Part shown: positions 1-7,925 of the stretch, piece after piece
Layout: each line of letters starts with the position of its first letter
Position numbering within the stretch: the first letter of the stretch is position 1
Source: DASYYE01 sp035946955
GTDB taxonomy: Bacteria > Actinomycetota > Actinomycetes > Streptosporangiales > Streptosporangiaceae
Assembly (NCBI GenBank): GCA_035946955.1
Contig: DASYYE010000154.1
Location: 1-43,444 of the forward strand
DNA: 43,444 nucleotides
Reading direction: 5' to 3'
The notes under the pieces: model-generated
Database searches by the model: none
What the model was told of the DNA's origin: nothing
Seen by the model: the letters and a program-made list of their open reading frames with translations, nothing else
Program-made: the position numbers and the translations under genes

Positions 1-992
1 GCGATCTGGTGGTCCGGCTCGTGCCGGTCGGCGTAGTTGGGGTGCGTGGCGTGCGTCATGTCCGCCGAGACATGCACAGAGTCGGCGACGGCGCGCAGGA
101 ACTCATCGCGGGTGCCGCCGCGGGCGAGCACGGTGCGCTCCAGTTGCCTGCCCAGCCACGCACCTGCGGCACCGGTCACCGACCGGCTGCCAACCTCCTC
201 GTGGTCGAACAGCGCCAGCGAGCTGATGTGCGCTGCCGCTGGCTGGCCTCCCACCGCGGCCAATGCCGTGACGCTCGCATGCACGCATGCCAGGTCATCG
301 AGCCGGGCCGAACTGACGAACTCGTCGCTGGCCCCGGCGAGGACGCCGCCCGACAGGTCATAGGTCACTATCTCGTGGCTGAGCACGTCGCCGGGCGGAA
401 CGTCCAGTTCGGCGGCGAGCAAGGCCGTGAACGCACCGGGTTGCGGGGCACCCAGCGACCAGATGGGCACCAGGTGCTGCTGCGGGTCGAGCTTCAGCCC
501 TTCGGTACGCAGGTCACGGTCGAGGTGGATCGCCAGCTGCGGGATCCGGAGCACCGGCCGGTGCAGCCGTACCAACCTGGTCTGTGGCCCCGCAGGTGTG
601 CGGATAACGACACGGCCAGCCAGGCCGAGGTCGCGGTCGAGCCAGGAGTTCAGCAGCGGGCCGCCGTAGACCTCCACGCCGAGTTGGCGCAGGCCGGCCC
701 GGCCCGTGTCGGGCCGTGGCTTCACCCGCAGCGCCGGGCTGTCGGTGTGTGCCCCCAGCAACCGGAACGGTGCGTGGGGTGGCGCGCCCGGCGGGACCAC
801 CCAGGCGAACAGCGAGCCACCATCCAGCACGGCGTACCTGCCAGGACCGGCCGGCCAGTCGCCGGCCAGCGGGAGCTCGGCGAATCCCGCCGCCGTCAGT
901 CTGTGCAGCGCCTGCGCGGCGGCGTGGTACGGCGATGGCGAGGCGTCGACGAAGTCGATCAGGTCCAGGGCGGGCCGGCGGTCTATGGTCAT
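1..992 (-). CDS. M18 family aminopeptidase (C-terminus cut by window edge)
   Basis: A zinc aminopeptidase of family M18 (aspartyl-aminopeptidase type), a cytoplasmic enzyme removing N-terminal residues from peptides. About 330 residues are visible, from ATG at 992 (MTIDRRPALDLIDFVDASPS). Family motifs appear in order: HTDSPALRVKP (first zinc His and Asp), the LNSWLDRDLGLAGRV strand, ARLDDLACV (bridging Asp), DHEEVGS (catalytic and metal Glu pair) and DMTHATHPNYADRHEPDH (metal Asp), where the window ends. The last zinc His lies outside, so roughly 100 residues are missing. No sign of decay is seen in the visible part. The long plus-strand reading frame over it is its shadow. It is transcribed away from the dioxygenase remnant on its right. 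The family call is secure; the in vivo substrate is unknown. Confidence 0.93.
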   Translation of the reverse strand, partial: MTIDRRPALDLIDFVDASPSPYHAAAQALHRLTAAGFAELPLAGDWPAGPGRYAVLDGGSLFAWVVPPGAPPHAPFRLLGAHTDSPALRVKPRPDTGRAGLRQLGVEVYGGPLLNSWLDRDLGLAGRVVIRTPAGPQTRLVRLHRPVLRIPQLAIHLDRDLRTEGLKLDPQQHLVPIWSLGAPQPGAFTALLAAELDVPPGDVLSHEIVTYDLSGGVLAGASDEFVSSARLDDLACVHASVTALAAVGGQPAAAHISSLALFDHEEVGSRSVTGAAGAWLGRQLERTVLARGGTRDEFLRAVADSVHVSADMTHATHPNYADRHEPDHQI

Positions 993-1116
993 TGCCCTAT
1001 TTTGGCGGGAGATGCCAAGGCCAGATCACATTGCGTGGACACTATGGCCTCACCGGGCCGCTCATGCACGAGTGAAACGCGCCCGGACGGTGCCCAGTGC
1101 AGTCATCGACGTGCGT

Positions 1117-1537
1117 GCCATCGACCTCGGTGACGTCCCGGTGCTCCAGCTCAGCCTGCCAACCCACGACCCGGCGCGGCTGATCGAACTCGGCGCCCGG
1201 CTCCGGCCCCTGCGCGAGGAAGGTGTCCTGGTCATCGGTTCGGGATTCATGACCCACGGGCTCCGGTCCCTCACCCGCGACATGCTCGACGGCAAGGTGC
1301 CCGCCTGGTCGTCGGACTTCGACGCCTGGGCCGCCGGCGCCCTTGCGCGCGGCGACATCGACGAACTCGCCGCCTATGCCACCCGCGCCCCGGCATGCCC
1401 CATGCCCACCCAACCCCCGACCACTACATCCCATTGTTCATAACCCTCGGCGCATCCGGCCGCCCCGACCGGCCGGTCCACACCACCATCGAGGGCTACA
1501 TGATCGGGTTCTCCAAACGGTCCTTCCAGACCGTCGA
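1117..1537 (+). pseudogene. Remnant of a DODA-type (class III) extradiol dioxygenase
   Basis: The C-terminal half of a 4,5-DOPA dioxygenase-like / LigB-superfamily protein can be read here. It starts near VPVLQLSLPTHDPARLIELG, continues with EGVLVIGSGFMTHGLRSL and the FDAWAAGALARGDIDEL helix, then breaks. After RAPA (about 1388-1397) the reading shifts to another frame, which continues MPHAHPTPDHYIPLFITLG, where family members have a conserved His-Pro-Thr then a Leu-Pro-Leu-Phe-like segment. The metal-binding N-terminal half is absent; only a doubtful DHIAW trace near 1020 recalls the family's DHGxW motif. It is both 5'-truncated and frameshifted, so I call it a pseudogene rather than a sequencing slip. 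No ribosome site or plausible start serves it. Confidence 0.75.
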
Positions 1538-1584
1538 TGATGCCCGCACACCGCCACGCAGCTGCGGTGCCCGCTCCACCACTG

Positions 1585-2445
1585 TCACTTCTGGCGCATC
1601 CAGTACGTGCTGAACGCGGTCCCGTGGTAGACCGAGGTCGGCTGGTCGAGGATGTGACCGCCGCTGTTGAGCGTGGTGATGCTGAGGGTGCGCCACCAGT
1701 GTGAGCGCAGTCCGCCGTCGTGACTGCCCTGGCTCGCTACCGTGATGCCGAGGAAGTCCACGCTGCGGAAGTTGGCCAGTGGCAGTAGTGCCCCATCACT
1801 GGAAGGGGCCTCGCTGATCGCTTCGGCGCTGGCGCGCTGGCAACTGACACCACTGGGACATGCTCCGGTCACGCTGAAATGCTGGCCGTTCGTGGTGTCG
1901 GTCAAGCGCAGCGTGTATTCGGCGGAATGCGTGTTGAACGTCACGCTTACGGTGACCGAGTTCCCGGTCTCGATATGGATGTCTGAGTAGACGGGGGGCT
2001 CTGGGAACATTTCGTACCACGCGGAATAGGTTGGCTTTGTGCCCTGGCAGGCGGCGAGGATTCCATCTTGCTCCGCGGTAGGGTCACTGACCCCGTCAAT
2101 GCCCACCCAGTGGCCGGAGAAACTGTCCGGTGTGCTGGCGCAGTCGACGTAGGGCACGAAGAAGGTGGCTTCGATGGACTGGAACCTCGTGCCTGTGGCA
2201 GTGACCGCATAGCCAGCCCAGTTGGTGGACACGATCTTGCTGGTGTTGTCCGCGAGATCAGGCTTGGTCTCGCCCAGGGGGGCCGTGAGCAGGCCCCCGG
2301 GCTGCGCCGCTCCGAAGTGGTGGGCGTTGCCGCGTCCACCCACGCCCTGCTGGCCGCCGACGGCGGTGAAGCCGCTGCCCAGGAAGGCGAAGACCGAGGC
2401 GCCGACCGCAATTGCGCCGATGTGCGTGAGTTTCCTGATTGACAT
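1585..2445 (-). CDS. Secreted G1/A4-type (eqolisin-like) glutamic peptidase
   Basis: A predicted exported acid protease of 286 residues. I place the start at ATG 2445, not the longer in-frame ATG at 2631, because GGAAAGGACAGC gives a good ribosome site just upstream and translation then begins with a signal peptide (MSIRKLTHIGAIAVGASVFA, positively charged then hydrophobic). The mature part shows the G1 fold signature: STNWAGYAVT, SGHWVGIDGVSDPTAEQDG (Gln of the Gln/Glu dyad probably in this segment), YSAWYEMFPEPPV and AEAISEAPSS (candidate catalytic Glu). Bacterial members usually have Trp where this protein has Ala (AEWIxE versus AEAISE), so activity is likely but not certain. Four Cys are present in the mature part (CASTPD, AACQG, ACPSG, SCQRA), enough for two disulfides. 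It stands alone, with long non-coding DNA upstream. Confidence 0.8.
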   Translation of the reverse strand: MSIRKLTHIGAIAVGASVFAFLGSGFTAVGGQQGVGGRGNAHHFGAAQPGGLLTAPLGETKPDLADNTSKIVSTNWAGYAVTATGTRFQSIEATFFVPYVDCASTPDSFSGHWVGIDGVSDPTAEQDGILAACQGTKPTYSAWYEMFPEPPVYSDIHIETGNSVTVSVTFNTHSAEYTLRLTDTTNGQHFSVTGACPSGVSCQRASAEAISEAPSSDGALLPLANFRSVDFLGITVASQGSHDGGLRSHWWRTLSITTLNSGGHILDQPTSVYHGTAFSTYWMRQK

Positions 2446-2864
2446 GCTGTCCTTTCCCGCTGGTATCGCAGCCGGCTCCCCTAAATGTCCGGCTTCGCCA
2501 GTCGGGAACAAGCCCCGTAACCCCCGTTGGGTGGGTGGCCGTCCCGCAGTGATCATACGCCCGCCGAATTCCGCAGGTAAGGAAATACCCGGCTCGGCCA
2601 TGACACGGCGGAGTGCAAGTACGAACATCACGGGGCAGTGCGGGTCATTGTGGGCGGGTGCGAGACAAAAATGACCCCCGGGCGTCTCCCGCGTGTGCGG
2701 GGACCGGCTGGACAGGGCCGGTCAGCCCGGGGGCCAGGTGTCTGCCGTGTATTCGCCGACCGCCATCCACGAACCCTTCCAGCTGGGGAAGGGCCCGCAA
2801 CGGCCGGTGACCGCGCGCTGTGGCGCTGCCAAGGGCAGGCTCAGCTCGCCCGGCGGGACGGCGG

Positions 2865-2925
2865 CTAGCGGACAGCCACCTCGCGAGTCCTACTGCTATG
2901 CATGCTGTTGGACCACCTCCTTTCC
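2865..2925 (-). promoter_or_regulatory. Strong Shine-Dalgarno with 12-codon ORF, possible leader peptide
   Basis: On the minus strand, AAAGGAGGTGG (around 2914-2924) matches the 3' end of 16S rRNA almost ideally. It precedes ATG at 2903, which opens a 12-codon ORF (MHSSRTREVAVR, stop at 2865). The SD-to-ATG gap of about 12 nt is long. The next same-strand gene, the G1 peptidase, starts 420 bp further on. It could be a leader peptide of a regulated transcript, a translated small ORF, or the relic 5' end of a lost gene. I do not recognise the peptide. Confidence 0.3.
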
Positions 2926-3022
2926 CGCGTAGCCAGCACGCTATGTCAGGCGGCCGCGGCGGGCAAGAGGGTTTTTCGCCAGGCGCGCACCCGCCATTGG
3001 CCGTGAGCGCTCCAGGCTGGGT

Positions 3023-3028
3023 TACTCT
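3023..3028 (+). promoter_or_regulatory. -10-like hexamer TACTCT of the fur-family gene
   Basis: TACTCT ends 6 nt before the ATG at 3035, so transcription would start at or within a base or two of the start codon. No Shine-Dalgarno lies in the gap. This fits a leaderless mRNA, which is common in actinomycetes. No clear -35 element is visible. Confidence 0.4.
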
Positions 3029-3034
3029 CAGGCC

Positions 3035-3469
3035 ATGGCGCGGACGTGGGACTCCGAACTGCGTGCCCGTGGCTACCGCGTCACGCCGCAGCGCCAGCTC
3101 GTGCTGGAGGCAGTGACCAAGCTCGAACACGCCTCCCCCGAGGAGATCTGGGCCGATGTACAGCGCACGGCCCGGGGGGTCAACATCTCCACCATCTACC
3201 GTTCCCTGGAACTGCTCGAAGAGCTGGGCCTGGTCACCCACACCCACCTGGGGCACGGTGCCCCCCGCTACCACCTGGCGGAGGAGGCCGAGCATGTGCA
3301 CCTGGTCTGCTCCAAATGCGGCCGCATCAGCCAGGTGGGCCCCGAGGCTGTCGCCAGCCTGGTCACCGCGCTGCGGGAGAACTACGGCTTCGAGACGGAT
3401 GTGGGCCACCTGACCGTGTACGGGAAGTGCGCTGTTTGCGGCGGGACCGGGAAACCGGCGACCACATAA
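3035..3469 (+). CDS. Fur-family metal-dependent transcriptional repressor
   Basis: A 144-residue Fur/Zur/PerR-type regulator. The N-terminal winged helix (residues about 1-80) reads RGYRVTPQRQLVLEAV, then HASPEEIWADVQ and VNISTIYRSLELLEELGLV, the family's DNA-recognition helix. The C-terminal dimerisation half has EHVHLVCSKCGRISQV and ends YGKCAVCGGTG; the two CxxC pairs form the structural zinc site. The sequence alone does not say whether it senses zinc, iron or peroxide; the His-rich centre (HTHLGHGAPRYHLAEEAEHVHLV read in parts) is compatible with a Zur-like sensor. It lies 10 bp upstream of ygfZ and probably heads a transcript through proline dehydrogenase. The start has no ribosome site and looks leaderless. 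Confidence 0.93.
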   Translation: MARTWDSELRARGYRVTPQRQLVLEAVTKLEHASPEEIWADVQRTARGVNISTIYRSLELLEELGLVTHTHLGHGAPRYHLAEEAEHVHLVCSKCGRISQVGPEAVASLVTALRENYGFETDVGHLTVYGKCAVCGGTGKPATT

Positions 3470-3479
3470 CCTGGCCCTC

Positions 3480-4496
3480 ATGGAGAGCCCGCTGCTTGCT
3501 CGTGCCGGTGCGGTCCAGGCCGCGCAACCCGACGCCGGTGTCGCCGCCCACTACGGGGATCCCGCGGCCGAACAGCGGGCACTGGCGCTTGCCGCTGGCT
3601 TCGTGGACCGCTCCAACCGGGGCGTGCTGCGTATCACCGGGCCAGACCGGCTGAGCTGGCTGCACAGCCTGACCACCCAGGACACCGAGCACCTGGCACC
3701 GGGCGTCACGGTGCAGACGCTGGTGCTGAGCCCGCACGGGCACGTCGAGCACCACCTCACCCTGACCGACGACGGGTCGGCCGTGTGGGGGCATGTGGAG
3801 CCGGGCACGGCAGCAGGACTGCTGGCCTTCCTGGAGTCGATGCGCTTCATGCTCCGGGTCGAGGTGACCGACGTGACAGGCGAACTCGCGGTGCTCACCC
3901 TGATGGGACCCAACACACCCGATGAGCCTGCACTGGTGCCAGGCCCGGTCCTGCGGGACTCGTTTGGCACGGATGTCCTGGTGGCGCGGGGGAGGCTTGC
4001 GGAGGTGGCGGAAAGCCTGGCGGCCAGCGGCGTGGTCCCCGCTGGGATCGCCGCGTACGAGGCACTCCGCATCGCCGCACACCGGCCGCGCCTCGGGCTG
4101 GACACCGACCACAAGACCATCCCCCACGAGGTGGGCTGGATCGAGACCGCGGTCCACCTGAACAAGGGCTGCTACCGGGGGCAGGAGACCGTGGCGCGGG
4201 TACACAACCTCGGTCACCCACCGCGCCGGCTGGTCTTCCTCCACCTCGACGGCAGCGTGGACCAGTTGCCCGCGCACGGCGACCCGGTGACCACCGACGC
4301 CGCGGACGTTGGGTTCGTGGGCAGCGCCGCCCGCCACTACGAGCAGGGGCCCATCGCACTGGCCCTGGTCAAGCGCACTGTCCCGGTGGACGCGCCACTG
4401 CGGGCCGGCCCGGTGCCCGCCGCGCAGGAGGTCGTGGTGTCACCCGATGCCGGCGCCAACGTCCGGGTCACGCTCAAGCGCGGCGTGGGAAGGTAG
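3480..4496 (+). CDS. ygfZ: Folate-binding Fe-S cluster assembly/repair protein YgfZ
   Basis: A 338-residue member of the YgfZ/CAF17 family, related to the aminomethyltransferase GcvT. It binds tetrahydrofolate and supports maturation or repair of a subset of iron-sulfur enzymes in the cytoplasm. The diagnostic motif is present as LNKGCYRGQETVARVHNLGH near residue 225, with the conserved Cys of K-G-C-Y-x-G-Q-E. The GcvT-like N-terminal part shows NRGVLRITGPDRLSWLHSLTTQD (split here as NRGVLRITGPDR and LSWLHSLTTQD). Length matches the family. It starts 10 bp after the Fur-family stop and ends 4 bp before proline dehydrogenase, so it is almost certainly co-transcribed. Pairing a Fur-family regulator with an Fe-S factor suggests metal-responsive control, an inference from position only. 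Confidence 0.93.
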   Translation: MESPLLARAGAVQAAQPDAGVAAHYGDPAAEQRALALAAGFVDRSNRGVLRITGPDRLSWLHSLTTQDTEHLAPGVTVQTLVLSPHGHVEHHLTLTDDGSAVWGHVEPGTAAGLLAFLESMRFMLRVEVTDVTGELAVLTLMGPNTPDEPALVPGPVLRDSFGTDVLVARGRLAEVAESLAASGVVPAGIAAYEALRIAAHRPRLGLDTDHKTIPHEVGWIETAVHLNKGCYRGQETVARVHNLGHPPRRLVFLHLDGSVDQLPAHGDPVTTDAADVGFVGSAARHYEQGPIALALVKRTVPVDAPLRAGPVPAAQEVVVSPDAGANVRVTLKRGVGR

Positions 4497-4500
4497 TCCC

Positions 4501-5436
4501 ATGCTGCGTCACATCCTGCTGGCCGCCTCCACGAGTGAGCGAGTACGCCGCCTGGTGACCACCGCGCCGCCGTCGCGGGCCGTGGTGGCCCGCTATGTGG
4601 CTGGTGAGCATGCGGCCCAGGCGGTGGAGGTCGCCAGCCGCCTGCGCGCGGCGGGCCTGCTGGTGACCCTGGACTACCTGGGCGAGGACACCACCAACGC
4701 CGCCGCGGCCGCCGCTGTGGTGGATGAGTACGCGGCATTGCTTGGCCGGCTGCGCAGGGCCGGGCTGACCCAGGGCGGCGGTGCGGAGGTCTCGGTCAAA
4801 CCAACAGCGGTGGGCCTTGGCCTGGCCGAGCACGGCGAGAAGACCGCCACCGAGAACATCGCACGGATCTGCGCTGCTGCCCGTGAGGCTGACACCACCG
4901 TGACCGTCGACATGGAGGACCACCACCGGGTGGAGGCAACGCTGGCCATGGTGGCGGCGCTGCGGACCGACTTCCCTGACCTTGGCTGCGTCCTGCAGGC
5001 GCAACTCCGGCGGACCGCGGACGACTGTGCCGCCCTCAGTACCCCTGGCTCGCGGATCCGGCTCTGCAAGGGTGCCTACGATGCCCCCCCCGAGGTCGCG
5101 TTCCCGGACCGCCACGAGGTGGACCGCTCCTACGCGTATGCCCTGGGAGTGCTGATGCGGTCGCCGGCCTACCCGATGATCGCCACCCACGACCCACGCC
5201 TGATCAAGCTCGCGACCGCCCAGGCGTACCTCAACCAACGGGGGTATGACGGGTTCGAGTACCAGATGCTCTACGGGATCAGGCCCGACGAGCAGCTGCG
5301 CCTGGCCCGTACCAGCGCGCGGGTGCGGGTCTACGTCCCCTATGGCAGCGACTGGTACGGCTACCTGGTCCGGCGCCTGGCCGAGCGTCCCGCGAACGTC
5401 ACCTTCTTCCTGCGCTCGCTCCTCTCGCGCTCATAG
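4501..5436 (+). CDS. Proline dehydrogenase (monofunctional, FAD-dependent)
   Basis: A 311-residue proline dehydrogenase that oxidises L-proline to 1-pyrroline-5-carboxylate with FAD, passing electrons to the respiratory chain at the membrane. I start it at ATG 4501, four bases after the ygfZ stop; the longer in-frame extension to 4309 lies inside ygfZ. Hallmarks are LLVTLDYLGEDT, the ProDH strand VSVKPTAVGLGL, VTVDMEDHH, CVLQAQLRRT, IRLCKGAYDAP (substrate-site Lys), YQMLYGIRPDEQLRLA, and near the end VRVYVPYGSDWYGYLVRRLAE, which holds the paired arginines that clamp the proline carboxylate. There is no fused P5C dehydrogenase domain and no such gene nearby; instead proC follows, so the window holds both directions of the proline/P5C step. 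Confidence 0.95.
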   Translation: MLRHILLAASTSERVRRLVTTAPPSRAVVARYVAGEHAAQAVEVASRLRAAGLLVTLDYLGEDTTNAAAAAAVVDEYAALLGRLRRAGLTQGGGAEVSVKPTAVGLGLAEHGEKTATENIARICAAAREADTTVTVDMEDHHRVEATLAMVAALRTDFPDLGCVLQAQLRRTADDCAALSTPGSRIRLCKGAYDAPPEVAFPDRHEVDRSYAYALGVLMRSPAYPMIATHDPRLIKLATAQAYLNQRGYDGFEYQMLYGIRPDEQLRLARTSARVRVYVPYGSDWYGYLVRRLAERPANVTFFLRSLLSRS

Positions 5437-5453
5437 GTTCAGCCACGGCGGGG

Positions 5454-5459
5454 TAGGGT
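5454..5459 (+). promoter_or_regulatory. -10-like hexamer TAGGGT of proC
   Basis: TAGGGT ends 6 nt before the GTG start of proC at 5466, with no Shine-Dalgarno between, consistent with a leaderless transcript. This would let proC and acuC be expressed separately from the upstream proline dehydrogenase, which ends 29 bp earlier. Confidence 0.4.
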
Positions 5460-5465
5460 TCGTGC

Positions 5466-6260
5466 GTGATCGCGATCCTGGGTGCCGGGAAGATGGGCGA
5501 GGCGCTCCTGTTGGGCCTGTTGCGCGCGGGGCGGAGCCCTACCGGTGTGCTGGCAGTGGTGCGGCGCTCCGAACGGGGTGTCCAGCTCCGTGAGACGTAC
5601 GGCGTCGAGGTGGTCAGTGCCGCGGAAGCCGCCAAGATCGCCGACACCCTCGTCATCACCGTCAAGCCACAGGACATGAGCGTCCTGCTCGATGAGGTCG
5701 CCCCGCACATCCCCGCCGGCAGGCTGGTCATCTCGGTGGCGGCAGGTGTCCCGACGTCGCTGATCGAACGGCGCCTCGGCGGTGACGTCCCGGTGGTCCG
5801 GGTCATGTCGAACACGCCGGTGCTCGTCGATGAGGCGATGAGCGTCATCTCCGCGGGCCGCTATGCGGGGGAAGAGCACCTGCGCCGGGCCGAGGAGCTG
5901 CTCGCGCCGGTCGGGAAGGTGCTGCGCATCCCTGAGTCACAGCAGGACGCTGCCACCGCGCTGTCAGGCAGTGGCCCCGCCTATGTGTACTTCCTCGTTG
6001 AGGCGATGGTGGACGCGGGCATCCTGCTCGGCATCCCCCGGGCGACCGCGCTGGAAATGGTCACCCAGGCGGTCTTCGGCGCCGCGACCATGATGCGCGA
6101 CAGCGGGGAGCACCCGGTGATCCTGCGGGAGGCAGTGACCTCACCCGCCGGGACCACGATCTCCGCGATCCGTGAGCTGGAACGGCACGGGGTGCGGTCC
6201 GCGTTCCTCGAGGCGATCGAGGCAGCACGCGACCGGGCCGCTGAACTCGGTCAAGGGTAG
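5466..6260 (+). CDS. proC: Pyrroline-5-carboxylate reductase
   Basis: A 264-residue enzyme that reduces P5C to proline with NAD(P)H, the last step of proline synthesis. Starting at GTG 5466 places the Rossmann motif at the very N-terminus (MIAILGAGKMGEALLLGLL), as in all ProC proteins. Further signatures are TLVITVKPQDM, VISVAAGVPTSLIERRL, VRVMSNTPVLVDEAMSVIS, ALSGSGPAYVYFLVEAMVDAG (the ProC pattern) and LREAVTSPAGTTISAIRELE, the C-terminal dimer and active-site helix. Length is normal. acuC follows after 12 bp, so the two are probably co-transcribed. With proline dehydrogenase just upstream, separate control of the two opposing enzymes would be expected; the internal promoter at 5454 supports that. 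Confidence 0.96.
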   Translation: MIAILGAGKMGEALLLGLLRAGRSPTGVLAVVRRSERGVQLRETYGVEVVSAAEAAKIADTLVITVKPQDMSVLLDEVAPHIPAGRLVISVAAGVPTSLIERRLGGDVPVVRVMSNTPVLVDEAMSVISAGRYAGEEHLRRAEELLAPVGKVLRIPESQQDAATALSGSGPAYVYFLVEAMVDAGILLGIPRATALEMVTQAVFGAATMMRDSGEHPVILREAVTSPAGTTISAIRELERHGVRSAFLEAIEAARDRAAELGQG

Positions 6261-6272
6261 CGGCGGGCCGGC

Positions 6273-7439
6273 ATGTCCTGCACCCTCCATGTGGCCTGGG
6301 ACGAGCGGTTCATCGGCTACGACTTCGGGCCCGGGCACCCGCTGGCACCGGTGCGGGTCGAGTTGACGGTCGCGTTGGCGAAAGACCTGGGCGTGCTGGG
6401 CGGACCTGGGGTGTCGGTGAGGAGCCCGGCCCCTGCCACTGACTCTGACCTCAGCCTCGTCCATGACCCGTCCTACATCGCTGCCGTACGGGCAGGCAGC
6501 GTCGCCGCCCGGTTCGGGCTCGGCACCCCTGACAACCCGGTCTTCCCGCACATGCACGAGGCCACGGCCCTGGTGGCCGGCGGCACGCTCGCCGCGGCGG
6601 GCGCGGTCTGGGGCGCTGACGCCGAGCACGGGATCAACGTCGCGGGTGGCCTGCACCATGCGATGCGGTCGTCGGCCAGCGGGTTCTGCGTATACAACGA
6701 CCCCGCGGTCGCGATCGCGTGGCTGCTGCGCGAAGGGGCTGCCAAGGTCGCCTACGTCGATGTGGACGTCCACCACGGGGACGGGGTGCAGGCAGCCTTC
6801 TACGACGACCCGAGGGTGCTCACGATCAGCATGCACGAGCACCCCATGACCCTCTTCCCCGGGACCGGGCTGCCCAGCGAGACCGGTGGGCCGGGGGCCG
6901 AGGGCATGTCAGTCAATGTGGCATTGCCCGCAGGCACCGGTGACGCGGAGTGGCTGCGGGCCTTCGACGCAGTGGTCCCGCCACTGCTGCAGGCGTTCCG
7001 GCCCGACGTGCTCGTCAGTCAGCACGGCTGCGACACGCACCGCCTCGATCCGCTGGCCCACCTGGAGCTCACCGTGGACGCACAGCGGACCGCCGCGGCC
7101 TGGCTCCACCAGCTCGCACATGACACAGCGGGCGGCCGGTGGGTGGCCACCGGCGGAGGTGGCTACGAACTGGTCCAGGTGGTCCCGCGGACCTGGACAC
7201 ACCTGCTCGCGGAGGCGGCAGGCAGCCCGGTGGACCCGAAGGCCGCCACGCCCCAGCCGTGGCGTACGTTCGCGGCGCAACGTACCGGCGTCACTGCGCC
7301 GGAAACCATGACCGATGGCGCGTCGGCCGCGTTCGTGCCGTTCTCCGCTGGTTATGACCCTGGCGATCCGGCCGACCGTGCCATCGTGGCGACCCGGACC
7401 GCGGTCTTCCCGTTCCACGGACTGCTGTCTACTCCCTGA
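6273..7439 (+). CDS. acuC: AcuC-type protein deacetylase (histone deacetylase superfamily)
   Basis: A 388-residue zinc-dependent deacetylase of the arginase/histone-deacetylase fold. AcuC in Bacillus deacetylates and so activates acetyl-CoA synthetase; a similar role is likely here but not proven. The catalytic pieces are visible: GHPLAPVR, GINVAGGLHHAMRSSASGFC (active-site His pair), VAYVDVDVHHGDGVQAAF (zinc Asp and His), LVSQHGCDTHRLDPL (the usual second zinc Asp position, D in GCDTH) and ATGGGGYEL (the Gly-rich loop preceding the catalytic Tyr). Length and motif order match AcuC. It lies 12 bp after proC. The last 60 residues are variable and carry no motif. The downstream 280 bp hold the promoter of the next gene. 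Confidence 0.92.
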   Translation: MSCTLHVAWDERFIGYDFGPGHPLAPVRVELTVALAKDLGVLGGPGVSVRSPAPATDSDLSLVHDPSYIAAVRAGSVAARFGLGTPDNPVFPHMHEATALVAGGTLAAAGAVWGADAEHGINVAGGLHHAMRSSASGFCVYNDPAVAIAWLLREGAAKVAYVDVDVHHGDGVQAAFYDDPRVLTISMHEHPMTLFPGTGLPSETGGPGAEGMSVNVALPAGTGDAEWLRAFDAVVPPLLQAFRPDVLVSQHGCDTHRLDPLAHLELTVDAQRTAAAWLHQLAHDTAGGRWVATGGGGYELVQVVPRTWTHLLAEAAGSPVDPKAATPQPWRTFAAQRTGVTAPETMTDGASAAFVPFSAGYDPGDPADRAIVATRTAVFPFHGLLSTP

Positions 7440-7627
7440 CACCCGGTCCGCGTCGCGGGCATGGGCCCAGCCCGCTGGTTGGTGGCGGTGTGTCTTGTCT
7501 GGGCGTGAGTCGTCACGTCTGCGTGTTCTGGCACCCAGAGGCAGGGCGTGTACTGTATGGCATGCGCTTTCTGGCATGTCCAGGACATAGATGGGCAACA
7601 GATCGCGATATGTGGCTCAATAGAGAG

Positions 7628-7655
7628 TTGCCCTTTCCCGGACAGGACTTACGCT
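7628..7655 (+). promoter_or_regulatory. Sigma-70-type promoter candidate (TTGCCC-16-TACGCT)
   Basis: TTGCCC (7628-7633) and TACGCT (7650-7655) are separated by 16 bp, within a stretch less GC-rich than its surroundings. Transcription would start near 7662, giving a leader of about 60 nt before the ATG at 7722. The remaining bases from 7440 to here contain no gene. Confidence 0.4.
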
Positions 7656-7721
7656 GGGGACGGAGGTGACTGATGCGCCGAGGACCGGCTGTATCGAGCA
7701 CCGCGCGGAAGAGGGTCATCG

Positions 7722-7925
7722 ATGCCAGGCAATGACACCCCCCTGAGTGATGTGAGATTCCTGACCGTGGCGGAGGTTGCCACGATCATGCGCGTGTCCA
7801 AGATGACCGTTTACCGGCTGGTGCACTCCGGTGAACTGGAGGCGATCCGCGTCGGGCGCTCCTTCCGGGTGCCCGAAGAAGCGGTCAACCAATACCTGCG
7901 CGATTCATTCGTCGCAGCTGGTTAG
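7722..7925 (+). CDS. BldC/MerR-like excisionase-family DNA-binding protein
   Basis: A 67-residue protein made almost wholly of one winged helix-turn-helix of the excisionase/MerR type: VRFLTVAEVATIMRVSKMT (HTH) and VYRLVHSGELEAIRVGRSFR with VPEEAVNQYL. It is conserved beside bS22 in actinobacteria. There is no integrase or other phage gene nearby, so despite the family name it is a chromosomal regulator, most likely a small dimeric or filament-forming DNA binder like BldC. A true BldC orthologue is encoded separately at 28164-28379, showing that the two are distinct lineages. Start at ATG 7722 has a purine-rich ribosome site (GGAAGAGGG). Its targets are unknown. Confidence 0.9.
   Translation: MPGNDTPLSDVRFLTVAEVATIMRVSKMTVYRLVHSGELEAIRVGRSFRVPEEAVNQYLRDSFVAAG

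Larger units (their letters stand above)
2446..3034. other. 589-base intergenic region between peptidase and fur-like gene
   Basis: No convincing protein gene. The 278-residue minus-strand frame across it overlaps the Fur gene antisense and has no family features. It contains a hairpin with 8-bp arms (GGGTCATT 2642-2649 and AATGACCC 2670-2677), a CCCTTCC/GGAAGGG hairpin near 2777-2796, and on the minus strand a perfect Shine-Dalgarno sequence with a 12-codon ORF (separate entry). The peptidase promoter (minus) and the fur promoter (plus) must both lie here. Confidence 0.6.

Noticed and set aside
9..1133. 374-residue plus-strand ORF at the window start
   Set aside because: It is antisense to the M18 aminopeptidase, whose minus-strand reading shows all family motifs; the plus frame has no recognisable domain and Arg/Gly/Val-skewed composition typical of GC shadows.
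2645..3481. 278-residue minus-strand ORF over the fur-like gene
   Set aside because: It is antisense to the well-supported Fur-family gene for its first 150 codons and shows no family features elsewhere.
5439..5879. 146-residue minus-strand ORF opposite proC
   Set aside because: proC carries all expected motifs on the plus strand; the minus frame is His/Asp/Arg-rich shadow.
7722..7925. Excisionase-family gene as a sign of an integrated prophage
   Set aside because: No integrase, attachment repeats or phage genes are nearby, and the gene is a fixed neighbour of bS22 in actinobacteria.
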